From NCBI GenBank assembly GCA_016278415.1, contig JADQBV010000183.1:1-16166 (forward strand): a stretch of DNA of 16,166 nucleotides, read 5' to 3'. The stretch is from Halanaerobiales bacterium. Lineage in GTDB: Bacteria > Bacillota_F > Halanaerobiia > Halanaerobiales > DTU029. Below are positions 1-7,406 of the stretch, in pieces (within the stretch, counting starts at the first letter, position 1; every line of letters starts with the position of its first letter). The translations under genes were made by a program, and so were the position numbers. Below the pieces are notes generated by a model. That model made no database searches. It saw only the letters and a list, made by a program, of their open reading frames with translations, and was not told the DNA's origin.

Positions 1-2
1 AC

Positions 3-449
3 TTATTATTAAAACAGATATTGGATACTCCTAAGGTTCGTTATATCTTAACTCCGAATCAACATATTGGGGCGTGGAAGGTTGGATTTATGCCTGAATG
101 GATTGCTCGTGAATATTTAGCGCGTAGAGGAGGGGCCTGGTTTACAAAAAAACAACTTACATCTGCACGATTGCCATTACTTGGTTTCGCCTTGAGGGAG
201 TTACTAGTAGAGGGTCAATATATAGAGAAAGAATTCTTACAGGTTCATAGGCAGGAAGAGGTAGGTATAGAGGGTTATGATAAGGGTGCAAAGATTTTAT
301 CAGATTTCTTCAAAGAATGTTTAGAAGAATTCCTTGTTCCCGACTTATCACCTTTAGGAAGAGAAATAATTGAATGTTGTCTTAATGATGGATCATTAGA
401 TGATTATCGTTCATTAATTGATGGCGAGCCAATTATTAAAGAAGTATAA
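3..449 (+). CDS. C-terminal part of an unrecognised protein (5' end outside window)
   Basis: The frame is open from the first bases of the window with no stop, so the gene most likely begins upstream. A TTG at 21 is possible as a start but has no ribosome binding site before it. About 148 residues are visible, ending in EPIIKEV at a TAA. The sequence is soluble-looking and mixed in charge, with no membrane segment, signal peptide or Cys/His cluster. An aromatic and basic stretch (WIAREYLARRGG, then WFTKKQL) is followed by a Glu-rich helical region. I do not recognise the family and assign no function. A 9-bp hairpin lies 28 bases after the stop, so this is probably the last gene of its transcript. 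Confidence 0.7.
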   Translation, partial: LLLKQILDTPKVRYILTPNQHIGAWKVGFMPEWIAREYLARRGGAWFTKKQLTSARLPLLGFALRELLVEGQYIEKEFLQVHRQEEVGIEGYDKGAKILSDFFKECLEEFLVPDLSPLGREIIECCLNDGSLDDYRSLIDGEPIIKEV

Positions 450-477
450 AATATAATAAATATAATTATATTAATAA

Positions 478-510
478 AGGGAGCAGTTTATCTGCTCCCT
501 GATTATTTAT
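478..510 (+). terminator. Hairpin terminator after the first gene
   Basis: The perfect 9-bp stem AGGGAGCAG (478-486) pairs with CTGCTCCCT (492-500) around a 5-base loop. It is followed by an AT-rich but interrupted T stretch (GATTATTTAT). The strength of the stem and its position after the stop at 449 support a terminator. The missing clean T run lowers confidence. Read on the other strand, the stem is followed by TTTATTAATATAATT, so it could work both ways. Confidence 0.65.
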
Positions 511-590
511 AGGGGTCAAGTTCTTATGGGTGATATATATCTATATATATGTCTAATACAAAACTCTTGTGCAAAATTACGTAATTTATT

Positions 591-648
591 TGTAAGTTGA
601 ATTTATTATATATATGAAAGTAGATTTTATATGTAACTTGAATTTATT
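591..648. repeat. Pair of 17-bp direct repeats upstream of the PfkB kinase
   Basis: TGTAAGTTGAATTTATT (591-607) recurs at 632-648 with a single G-to-C change. The copies are 41 bases apart start to start, close to four helical turns. A third, partial match (GTTGAATTAAT) starts at 700. The repeats lie in the gene-free stretch 450-763, which otherwise holds only the hairpin at 478-510 and AT-rich tracts such as the alternating TA around 535-551. They could be sites for a regulator of the kinase gene. That is inference; in such AT-rich DNA chance is a real alternative. Confidence 0.4.
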
Positions 649-763
649 TGTTGTTATTTAATTTTAATTATATTTTTAAGAAGGAATTTTAATATGTTTG
701 TTGAATTAATAATAAAGTATTTTTTTAAATGTATATACTAGATACGTCTAAGGAGGATTTAAA

Positions 764-1909
764 ATGAAGAAACAGGATTTACAGCAAGAAATATCCCAGT
801 TGCTTACAGCCCTTGAAGATAAAGACTTTTTAAGTATAAATGCTGTTATTGGGGTTGATGGTTTTGTAGATGAAATTATTCATGTAGTGGACACTAGAGA
901 AACTGTAGTAGATTATTCTAGATTAAAGACTATTAATGATCTAGGAGAAAGAATTTTAAAAGCTGCAGGATTAAGTGCAAATATTGAGTTTGTACCAGTA
1001 CAGGTTAAACTTGGTGGTAATGGACCTATTTTAGCAAATGCCTTAGTTGAATATGGTAATAAGGTTACATATATTGGTGCACTTGGCCAACCTAATATTC
1101 ATCCAGTATTCAAAGATATGGCAGAACGCTGTACCGATATAATATCTGTAGCAAACCCAGGTCATACAGATGCAGTAGAATTTGAAGATGGAAAATTGAT
1201 GCTTGGTAAACTTGAGACTTTAAAAGATATTAATTGGGATAATATTAAAGAGCAAATTGATGTAAATGACTTAGCCGAATTATTAGATGATACAGATTTA
1301 TTAGGACTAGAAAATTGGACAATGGTTCCATATATGAATGCTATATGGGAAGGGTTAATAGAAGAGGTTTTTCCATTAATTAAGAATAAAGATAAGAGGA
1401 GAATAGCCTTTTTTGACTTAGCAGATCCAGAGAAGCGAACTAATGAAGCAATAGGTGAGGCGCTAAAGATTTTAGAAAGATTTAGTCCAGAATTTCAGGT
1501 TATCTTGGGATTAAATAAGAAAGAAGCAGTCGAAATTGCCGAGGTCTTAGGTATAGATGTAGCTAACTTGGATAATGATGCAGTGGATTTAGAGGAGTTA
1601 ACAACAAAAGTTGCTAAAGAATTAGATATTTATTGCTTAGTTGTACATCCTGTAGAGAAAGCCGGTGCATATTGTAATGGGGAATATTATGAGACTGTTG
1701 GCCCATATACAGCCAATCCAAAGCTAACTACAGGAGCTGGAGACAATTTTAATGCTGGTTTCTGTTTAGCTCAATCCTTAGGTTTACCAATGCAATTATC
1801 ATTAGTGATGGGAGTATCTACTTCAGGTTTTTACGTAAGAAATGCTAAGAGTCCCACTAAAGAGGGTATCTTAGAATTTTTAGAAACATGGAGTACTGAA
1901 TCAGAGTAA
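764..1909 (+). CDS. PfkB/ribokinase-family carbohydrate (or nucleoside) kinase
   Basis: A cytosolic kinase of 381 residues that should transfer phosphate from ATP to a sugar, sugar phosphate or nucleoside hydroxyl. The family signature TTGAGDNFNAGF lies near the C-terminus. It contains the anion-hole GAGD at 324-327, whose Asp327 is the expected catalytic base. The N-terminal glycine motif LGGNGP (83-88) matches the substrate-binding GG region. VDGFVDE (31-37) sits where PfkB proteins begin the core sheet and contact substrate. At 381 residues it is longer than typical ribokinases or 1-phosphofructokinases (about 300-330), with an extended acidic middle section. The ATG follows AAGGAGG at about 750-756. 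The gene stands alone, with terminators on both sides, so context gives no substrate. The family call is firm; the substrate is unknown. Confidence 0.88.
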   Translation: MKKQDLQQEISQLLTALEDKDFLSINAVIGVDGFVDEIIHVVDTRETVVDYSRLKTINDLGERILKAAGLSANIEFVPVQVKLGGNGPILANALVEYGNKVTYIGALGQPNIHPVFKDMAERCTDIISVANPGHTDAVEFEDGKLMLGKLETLKDINWDNIKEQIDVNDLAELLDDTDLLGLENWTMVPYMNAIWEGLIEEVFPLIKNKDKRRIAFFDLADPEKRTNEAIGEALKILERFSPEFQVILGLNKKEAVEIAEVLGIDVANLDNDAVDLEELTTKVAKELDIYCLVVHPVEKAGAYCNGEYYETVGPYTANPKLTTGAGDNFNAGFCLAQSLGLPMQLSLVMGVSTSGFYVRNAKSPTKEGILEFLETWSTESE

Positions 1910-2031
1910 GAATACTTATTCAAAACTTTGTGTTTTTACTTTTCTAGTTAATAGCTAAGTGCTTTGATTAATTCAATGTTGAATTGTTATACTTATTATT
2001 TTGATTAAAAATTCTTAAAAATATAATCTAG

Positions 2032-2066
2032 AAAGGGGTAGCATGTTTTTGGCGTTGCCTCTTTTT
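2032..2066 (+). terminator. Intrinsic terminator of the kinase gene
   Basis: AAAGGGGTAGC (2032-2042) pairs with GTTGCCTCTTT (2054-2064) through 11 pairs, three of them G-U, around an 11-base loop. The stem runs into TTTTT at 2062-2066. It lies about 120 bases after the kinase stop and before the end of the opposing histidine kinase gene, so it separates two convergent transcripts. The stretch before it has a short palindrome (AATTCAA/TTGAATT, 1970-1985) of unknown role. Confidence 0.7.
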
Positions 2067-2136
2067 AAATTAGTTGTTTTAATTAGTAAGATTAAGGAAG
2101 GTTTCACTACGGTTTATTTGGGTTAAGGGTGTTTCC

Positions 2137-3300
2137 TCAAAATATTACTTTAATTGTTGTACCACTCTTTGGATCTGACTTAATTTCCATTTTCCCACCA
2201 TTCTTTTGACTTCGTATCTTCATGTTTTGTAATCCGTTCCCAGAAATCTTATCATCAACTACAAAACCTTTGCCATTATCTTTAATGATTAATAGTATTT
2301 GTCCTTCCTTCTTTTTCAGCTTTATTATAATCTGATCTGCAGCAGAATGCTTTTGAATATTTGTAAGTGCTTCTTGAACAATACGGTATATGGCAACTTC
2401 CTGTTCTGGTATCAATTCACTTATTTCATCTATTTCCTGTTTAATATTAATTTCTTGTCTTTTAGAAAAAAGATCTAGTAAGAGAGTCAGTGCCTGGTAT
2501 AGTCCTCGGTCTTCAAGAAGGGCTGGCTTTAGTTCAAGTATCATTGATCTTAGTTCACTTAAAGTAACATCAGCAGTCTTTTCCAGGTGATCTGTGATTT
2601 CCTTTAGTTTGGTAATATCTATTTCATCCTGACTTAAATGATATTGAAGAGATTTAGTAGAATAAATAACACCATGAATTCCCTGTGAGATAGAATCATG
2701 AAGTTCTCTAGCCATACGGTTTCTCTCTTCTGTAATATATAGACTCTTACTCGTCTCTTTTAAAAGTTCATCTTTCTCTGCTAATTCTTCCAAATATTTA
2801 TTTTCAAGCTCTAATGTTAACATTCTTTTTTTGGTTTTCCAGGTATGATATTCTAGAAACATTACAAAAAGCCCAAAGATACAGCCTAATAGCATTCCAT
2901 ATAATAAATTATTATGTAATAGATAGGGAACACTGAAGTTATTGTCAAATAAATATATACCTAACAAGGTTATTAGAATAGAGAAGGGTAGTACTATTAG
3001 AAAGACAAGAATTCTTCTTGACAATTCATTCAATATTCCTTTTCTAGATAAGACTGAATCCATATAGTTACCTATAAGGCCTGCCAAACCTGCTACACCA
3101 CCACATAGCAAGGGTAATATATAAATAAAAAGATTTTGCCCCTTTTGGACTATGAGAACGATTGCCATAAAGACAAGACCGAAGCCAAAACCAAAAAGGC
3201 TGCTTATCTTAAAGCTTCGTCCATATCCTGCTCGTTCTTTTGTGATATTATACATTTCATCCCTGTATTTATCCTTTTTTCTTTTTTGAAAGTCATACAT
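2137..3300 (-). CDS. Membrane sensor histidine kinase, NarL/DesK-type (HisKA_3)
   Basis: A sensor kinase of 387 residues that autophosphorylates and passes phosphate to the adjacent response regulator. Four hydrophobic segments (about 34-52, 58-78, 96-118 and 131-150) form a compact membrane sensor with almost no extracellular loop. A charged coiled-coil linker follows (about 155-195). The HisKA_3 box ERNRMARELHDSISQG carries the phosphoacceptor His201. The HATPase domain has its N-box at EALTNIQKHS (Asn314), DNGKG (341-345) and GNGL (354-357). The chosen ATG at 3300 is one base after the regulator's stop and follows GGGAGG. The frame is open 14 codons further, but that would overlap the regulator and lacks a better ribosome binding site. 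The architecture resembles DesK/LiaS-like envelope sensors; the stimulus cannot be read from sequence. Confidence 0.9.
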   Translation of the reverse strand: MYDFQKRKKDKYRDEMYNITKERAGYGRSFKISSLFGFGFGLVFMAIVLIVQKGQNLFIYILPLLCGGVAGLAGLIGNYMDSVLSRKGILNELSRRILVFLIVLPFSILITLLGIYLFDNNFSVPYLLHNNLLYGMLLGCIFGLFVMFLEYHTWKTKKRMLTLELENKYLEELAEKDELLKETSKSLYITEERNRMARELHDSISQGIHGVIYSTKSLQYHLSQDEIDITKLKEITDHLEKTADVTLSELRSMILELKPALLEDRGLYQALTLLLDLFSKRQEINIKQEIDEISELIPEQEVAIYRIVQEALTNIQKHSAADQIIIKLKKKEGQILLIIKDNGKGFVVDDKISGNGLQNMKIRSQKNGGKMEIKSDPKSGTTIKVIF

Positions 3301-3301
3301 C

Positions 3302-4060
3302 CTAATCGCCTCCCTGTTCAATAAGTCCATATCTAATAGCATAGACTACAGCTTCTGTACGACTATTGACCTGTAGCTTTGAAAAAATATTTGAGACATG
3401 TGTTTTAATTGTTTTTTCACTTATTATTAAGATTTCAGCAATAGCCTTATTTGAAAGTCCCTTACCTAAGTATTGAAGGACTTCTAACTCTCTCTCTGTT
3501 AATGGTTCAATTAAATCAGAGTTTTTTTCTTCCTTAGTAGATTTACTATCTAAATTACTAGCTAATTTATCATCTGATTTATTTGATCTATTGTTTAAGA
3601 TCTTTCCTGATAATTGTTGCATTATTTCACCAGTAACTTCAGAACCAAAATAGTTACCTCCTGCAGCAACAGCCCTGATAGCTGCCATCAGTTCTTCAGG
3701 TTCTGCATCTTTAAGTATATATCCAGCGGCGCCGACCTGTAATGCCTGGTATACCTTATCCCAACTATTAAAACTTGTCATGATTAAGATCTTTATATCT
3801 GGATTCATATCTAGTATTTTTCTAGTGGCCTCAATACCGTCTCTTTCAGGCATTTGCAAATCCATTAAAATAACATCAAACTTATGATCTACTAGTAAAG
3901 AAATCGCTTCCTGACCATTACTTGCCTCAGCACCTATAGATATATCTTTTATTGGTTCAATATAAAGACATATTCCCTGGCGAAAAAAAGGATGATCATC
4001 AACTATTAATACATTAATTTCTTCATTATATTTGTTGTTTTTCTTATTTTCGTCAACCAT
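3302..4060 (-). CDS. NarL/LuxR-family response regulator
   Basis: A 252-residue transcription regulator. The receiver domain (about 14-132) has the acidic pair Asp21/Asp22, phosphoacceptor Asp67 in VILMDLQMPERDG, Thr95, and Lys117 in YILKDA. A LuxR-type helix-turn-helix occupies about 186-247 (LTERELEVLQYLGKGLSNK, then EKTIKTHVSNIFSKL). The linker between the domains is long and polar (about 152-185). The receiver begins after a 13-residue polar N-terminus. The gene is first in a two-gene operon with the histidine kinase, which starts one base after its stop, so the two are almost certainly a cognate pair and translationally coupled. The ATG is preceded by a modest GGGTGAT. Targets are unknown; adhE lies divergently but has no demonstrated link. 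Confidence 0.92.
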   Translation of the reverse strand: MVDENKKNNKYNEEINVLIVDDHPFFRQGICLYIEPIKDISIGAEASNGQEAISLLVDHKFDVILMDLQMPERDGIEATRKILDMNPDIKILIMTSFNSWDKVYQALQVGAAGYILKDAEPEELMAAIRAVAAGGNYFGSEVTGEIMQQLSGKILNNRSNKSDDKLASNLDSKSTKEEKNSDLIEPLTERELEVLQYLGKGLSNKAIAEILIISEKTIKTHVSNIFSKLQVNSRTEAVVYAIRYGLIEQGGD

Positions 4061-4088
4061 TATATCACCCTGTCATTGTTTTGCTATT

Positions 4089-4118
4089 ATTATATCATTA
4101 ATTATTTATAAATGTACA
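4089..4118 (-). promoter_or_regulatory. Extended -10 promoter for the two-component operon
   Basis: On the minus strand TGATATAAT gives a perfect -10 (4094 to 4089) with the extended TG. It sits 18 bases downstream of TGTACA (4118 to 4113), which matches the -35 consensus at four of six positions. Transcription would start near 4082, about 20 bases before the response regulator ATG at 4060. Confidence 0.55.
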
Positions 4119-4173
4119 GTATTTAGCATGTTATGATGTAAGCTTAATCCAACATTATATCAAGGGATTTACA

Positions 4174-4269
4174 ATGTTTCTCAGGCTCAGCGCTGTTCTA
4201 TTAGGTCATCCTTTAGGGCTTACACAAGTAGGGATGGGTGTTGCCAAGTTTCTAAATAAGTGGGGCTAA
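4174..4269 (+). pseudogene. 31-codon ORF resembling a thiolase C-terminus; possible gene remnant
   Basis: Within the 322-base gap between the divergent response regulator and adhE genes, one frame encodes a 31-residue peptide ending at TAA 4267-4269. Its centre reads SAVLLGHPLGLT, like the conserved GGAIALGHPxGxSG motif near the end of thiolases. The open frame continues upstream of the ATG without an obvious further thiolase match. AGGGA at 4163-4167 stands 6 bases before the ATG, so translation as a small protein is also possible. The stretch looks richer in G+C than its surroundings. The thiolase resemblance is short and could be chance; I treat this as a possible degenerate fragment. Confidence 0.25.
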
Positions 4270-4320
4270 AGATTCATAAAAAACACTTCATCTGAGTAGC
4301 CATATCTTCTTTATATTACA

Positions 4321-4357
4321 TTGTATTTTTTGTTAATAATTTTTCAGTTAAATACAA
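4321..4357. promoter_or_regulatory. Inverted repeat and candidate redox (Rex-like) operator upstream of adhE
   Basis: TTGTATTT (4321-4328) and AAATACAA (4350-4357) form an exact 8-bp inverted repeat 13-62 bases before the adhE ATG. Inside it lies TTGTTAA-TAAT-TTTTCAG (4330-4347). Its left half matches the Rex consensus TTGTTAA exactly, while the right half matches TTAACAA at only four of seven positions. TTGTTA at 4330 could also serve as a -35 with a poor -10 (TACAAA, 4353-4358). Rex control of adhE is known in related anaerobes. The assignment here is inference and the half-site is weak. Confidence 0.3.
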
Positions 4358-4382
4358 ATGATATGGTTAAGGAGGTATATAT

Positions 4383-7121
4383 ATGCATAATGAATTTGAC
4401 AAATATGATTATGAATTTGCTGTTCTCGAAGAGGATTTAAAGACTGAAAAAAAGATTATAGATAGGGGAGAAGATAATAAATTACAAGAGAGTAAGCTAC
4501 AAGATAATAAATTACAAGAGAATATTGAAGATAAAAAAGATACTGTTCCGCTAAGAGTAGAAAGACTAGTTGAGAAGGCAAAAAACTCTCTAAAAGGTAT
4601 GAAAGAACTAGATCAGGATCAGATAAATCATATCGTAAAAGAAATGGCATTAGCAGGTTTAGCTAATCATATGAGATTAGCTAAATTAGCAGTAGAAGAA
4701 ACAAATAAGGGTGTATATGAGGATAAAATAATTAAAAATCTCTTTGCTACAGAGTATATTTATCATAGTATAAAATATATCAAAACAGTAGGTATTATTG
4801 ATGAAAATCCGGAAGAAGATTATTATGAAATTGCAGAACCAGTAGGGGTCATAGCTGGTATTACACCAGTAACTAACCCGACCTCAACTACATTATTCAA
4901 ATGTCTAATTGCTATAAAGGCCAGGAACCCTATAATATTTGCTTTCCATCCTGCATCACAACAATGTAGTGTAGAATCTGCTAGGGTAATGAGAGATGCT
5001 GCAATCAAAGCAGGTGCTCCAGAAAATTGCATTCAATGGATTGAAGAACCATCTATTGAGGCTACCCAGTCATTAATGAAGAATGATGGTATATCTTTAA
5101 TACTGGCAACAGGGGGTTCATCAATGGTAAAGGCCGCTTATAGTGCAGGAAAACCAGCTCTAGGTGTTGGACCTGGTAATGTGCCCTGCTATATTGAAAA
5201 GACGGCAGATATCAAACGTTCTGTGACTGATTTAATACTTTCAAAGTCTTTTGATAATGGAATGATCTGTGCTTCTGAACAGGCTGTAATAATTGATGAC
5301 GAAATATATGAAGAAGTTACTTCATATATGCAAAAACATGGTTGTTATTTTGTTCGAGAAGATAAGGTAAGCAGATTAGAAGATATTGCAATAAATAAAG
5401 AAAAGGAATCGATGAATCCTGAAATAGTTGGCCAGTCAGCATATAAGATCGCAAAGATGGCTGGAATTGATGTCCCGGAGGATACAAAAATTCTAGTAGT
5501 TGAATTGTTAGGTGTAGGTCCAGATTATCCCTTGTCACGGGAGAAGTTGAGCCCAGTCTTAGCCTGTTATAGAGTGAGTGGGTCAGAAGAAGGGATACAA
5601 CGTGCAGTTGAGATGGTTAAATTTGGTGGTTCGGGTCATTCAGCGGTTATTCATTCAAATGATGAGGTAGTTATTGAACGTTTTGCTGAAAGTGTTAACA
5701 CTGGTCGCCTTATAACAAATCAACCCTCAAGTCATGGCGCTATAGGTGATCTATACAATACAAATATGCCTTCATTAACTTTAGGTTGTGGGTCTTTTGG
5801 TAGAAATAGTACTACTGCAAATATTACTGCCGTGAATTTAATAAATAAGAAACGTGTGGCAAATAGAAGGTATAATATGCAATGGATTAAGATTCCAGAA
5901 CGAATTTACTTTCAACCTGGGTCAATACAGTATCTATCAAAAATGCCTGATATTTCAAGGGCGTTTATTGTCACTGATAAGACTATGATGGAATATGGTT
6001 ATGTTAATAAAGCGTTATATCACCTCCGTAAAAGAGAGGGTAGGAATTATGTACATTCAGAAATATTCGATGAGGTTGAGCCAGACCCTACAGTACAGAC
6101 AGTCAAAACTGGGGTTGAGGCAATTAATATATTTAAACCGGATGTTATCATTGCTCTAGGAGGGGGCTCAGTAATAGATGCCGCTAAAGCAATGTGGTTA
6201 TTTTATGAACACCCTGATACAGATTTTGATGATCTCCGTATGAAGTTTATGGATATCCGAAAAAGGGTTTTTAAATATCCATCTCTAGGTAAAAAAGCAA
6301 AACTGGTAGCAATCCCAACTACATCTGGTACTGGTTCTGAAGTTACTTCTTTTACCGTTATTACAGATCCAGAAAATGAGAACAAGTATCCTTTAGCAGA
6401 TTATGAATTAACACCTGATGTTGCTATTATTGATCCAGAGTTTGTACAGAGTTTACCAGCAAGTGTAACTGCTGATACAGGACTTGATGTTTTAACACAT
6501 GCTATAGAAGCATATGTTTCAGTTATGGCTTCAGACTATACGGATGGTCTAGCTATGAAAGCGATTCAGTTGTGTTTTGATTATTTACCACGGGCATATA
6601 GGAATGGAGAAGACAAGGAAGCTAGGGAGAAGATGCATAATGCCTCCTGTATTGCTGGTATGGCCTTTACAAACGCCTTTCTGGGAATCAATCATAGTCT
6701 TGCCCATAAGTTGGGAGGGGAGTTTCATATACCACACGGTAGGGCAAATGCAATTTTATTACCACATGTAATAAAATATAATGCATCCCTTCCTACAAAG
6801 TTTAACTCTTTTCCTAAATATGAGTATTATATAGCAGATGACAAATACTCCGAGATTGTAAAATACCTTGGTTTACCCTGTACTAATCCAGAAGAAAATG
6901 TTAAATGTTTAATAAACCAAATTATTGAATTATCTAAAGACCTAAATATGCCTTTATCTATTAAGGATTGTGGTATCGCTGAAGAGGAATTTATGAATGT
7001 TGTTGATGAGTTAGCAGATAAAGCCTTTGAAGACCAATGTACTACTGCCAATCCAAGAATGCCATTAGTAAAGGAACTTAAGGAAATATATATTAATGCC
7101 TATTACGGTTATAATGTTTAA
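4383..7121 (+). CDS. adhE: Bifunctional acetaldehyde-CoA/alcohol dehydrogenase
   Basis: A 912-residue cytosolic enzyme that reduces acetyl-CoA to acetaldehyde and then to ethanol, using two NADH. The N-terminal aldehyde dehydrogenase half carries the catalytic thiol Cys296 in FDNGMICASEQ. The C-terminal half is an iron alcohol dehydrogenase with the nucleotide-binding GGGSVIDAAKA (593-603) and metal ligands Asp702, His706, His771 and His785, spaced as in E. coli AdhE. AAGGAGGT at 4369-4376 fixes the start, so the extra polar N-terminus of about 50 residues is real. It makes the protein longer than the usual 860-890. The extension contains a duplicated DNKLQE unit encoded by a 21-bp direct repeat. 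The gene is monocistronic, with a strong terminator just downstream and a candidate operator upstream. Confidence 0.97.
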   Translation: MHNEFDKYDYEFAVLEEDLKTEKKIIDRGEDNKLQESKLQDNKLQENIEDKKDTVPLRVERLVEKAKNSLKGMKELDQDQINHIVKEMALAGLANHMRLAKLAVEETNKGVYEDKIIKNLFATEYIYHSIKYIKTVGIIDENPEEDYYEIAEPVGVIAGITPVTNPTSTTLFKCLIAIKARNPIIFAFHPASQQCSVESARVMRDAAIKAGAPENCIQWIEEPSIEATQSLMKNDGISLILATGGSSMVKAAYSAGKPALGVGPGNVPCYIEKTADIKRSVTDLILSKSFDNGMICASEQAVIIDDEIYEEVTSYMQKHGCYFVREDKVSRLEDIAINKEKESMNPEIVGQSAYKIAKMAGIDVPEDTKILVVELLGVGPDYPLSREKLSPVLACYRVSGSEEGIQRAVEMVKFGGSGHSAVIHSNDEVVIERFAESVNTGRLITNQPSSHGAIGDLYNTNMPSLTLGCGSFGRNSTTANITAVNLINKKRVANRRYNMQWIKIPERIYFQPGSIQYLSKMPDISRAFIVTDKTMMEYGYVNKALYHLRKREGRNYVHSEIFDEVEPDPTVQTVKTGVEAINIFKPDVIIALGGGSVIDAAKAMWLFYEHPDTDFDDLRMKFMDIRKRVFKYPSLGKKAKLVAIPTTSGTGSEVTSFTVITDPENENKYPLADYELTPDVAIIDPEFVQSLPASVTADTGLDVLTHAIEAYVSVMASDYTDGLAMKAIQLCFDYLPRAYRNGEDKEAREKMHNASCIAGMAFTNAFLGINHSLAHKLGGEFHIPHGRANAILLPHVIKYNASLPTKFNSFPKYEYYIADDKYSEIVKYLGLPCTNPEENVKCLINQIIELSKDLNMPLSIKDCGIAEEEFMNVVDELADKAFEDQCTTANPRMPLVKELKEIYINAYYGYNV
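4471..4521 (+). repeat. In-frame 21-bp direct repeat inside the adhE 5' end
   Basis: The 21 bases at 4471-4491 recur exactly at 4501-4521, with a 30-base period (ten codons). They encode two copies of DNKLQE separated by SKLQ in the non-conserved N-terminal extension of AdhE. The whole stretch is made of AAG/GAT/AAT/CAA-rich codons, as expected for replication slippage, so copy number may vary between strains. Confidence 0.85.
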
Positions 7122-7139
7122 AGTAAATTAGATATATTT

Positions 7140-7177
7140 AGTCGGTGGTGAATTTTTTATGTCATCGGCTTTTTTTG
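7140..7177 (+). terminator. Intrinsic terminator of adhE
   Basis: AGTCGGTGGT (7140-7149) pairs with GTCATCGGCT (7161-7170) over ten pairs including G-U wobbles. The stem is followed directly by a run of T to 7176. It lies 19 bases after the adhE stop and separates adhE from the ABC operon. Confidence 0.85.
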
Positions 7178-7194
7178 ATTTCTAGGGATAAATT

Positions 7195-7255
7195 TAGCAT
7201 AAGCTTTATATATGCTAGTTTCTATGAAGGAATCTTCGTGGACTTGCGCCGAAGA
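7195..7255 (+). other. Two small hairpins in the ABC operon leader region
   Basis: Between the adhE terminator and the first ABC gene are two short stems. TAGCATA/TATGCTA is at 7195-7201 and 7211-7217; TCTTCG/CGAAGA is at 7233-7238 and 7250-7255. The second encloses a small G+C-rich patch (TGGACTTGCGC) that stands out from its AT-rich surroundings. A TATAAT at 7348-7353 could be a -10 for the operon but has no convincing -35. If it is the promoter, the hairpins are upstream of the transcript. No known riboswitch was recognised. Confidence 0.25.
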
Positions 7256-7406
7256 ATATCAAGTAAACATTGGTAATTACATAATAAATTTATATTAAAA
7301 AAGGATTTTTTGTAAATTAATAGAAGTAATAAATAGTGGTTATAAATTATAATAAGTGATAGTAGAATTTATAATAAATAAGAAGGATAGAAGATGGTGA
7401 TATTTT

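Noticed and set aside
734..739. TATACT as the -10 of a complete promoter for the PfkB kinase
   Set aside because: No acceptable -35 lies 15-19 bases upstream; the best match, TTGAAT at 701, is 27 bases away.
3301..3342. Earlier start for the histidine kinase at 3342 or 3330
   Set aside because: These would overlap the regulator gene; the ATG at 3300 has GGGAGG at proper distance and is coupled to the regulator stop.
7233..7255. Small hairpin read as a known metabolite riboswitch
   Set aside because: Only one short 6-bp stem with an 11-base loop; no conserved core of any riboswitch class could be matched.
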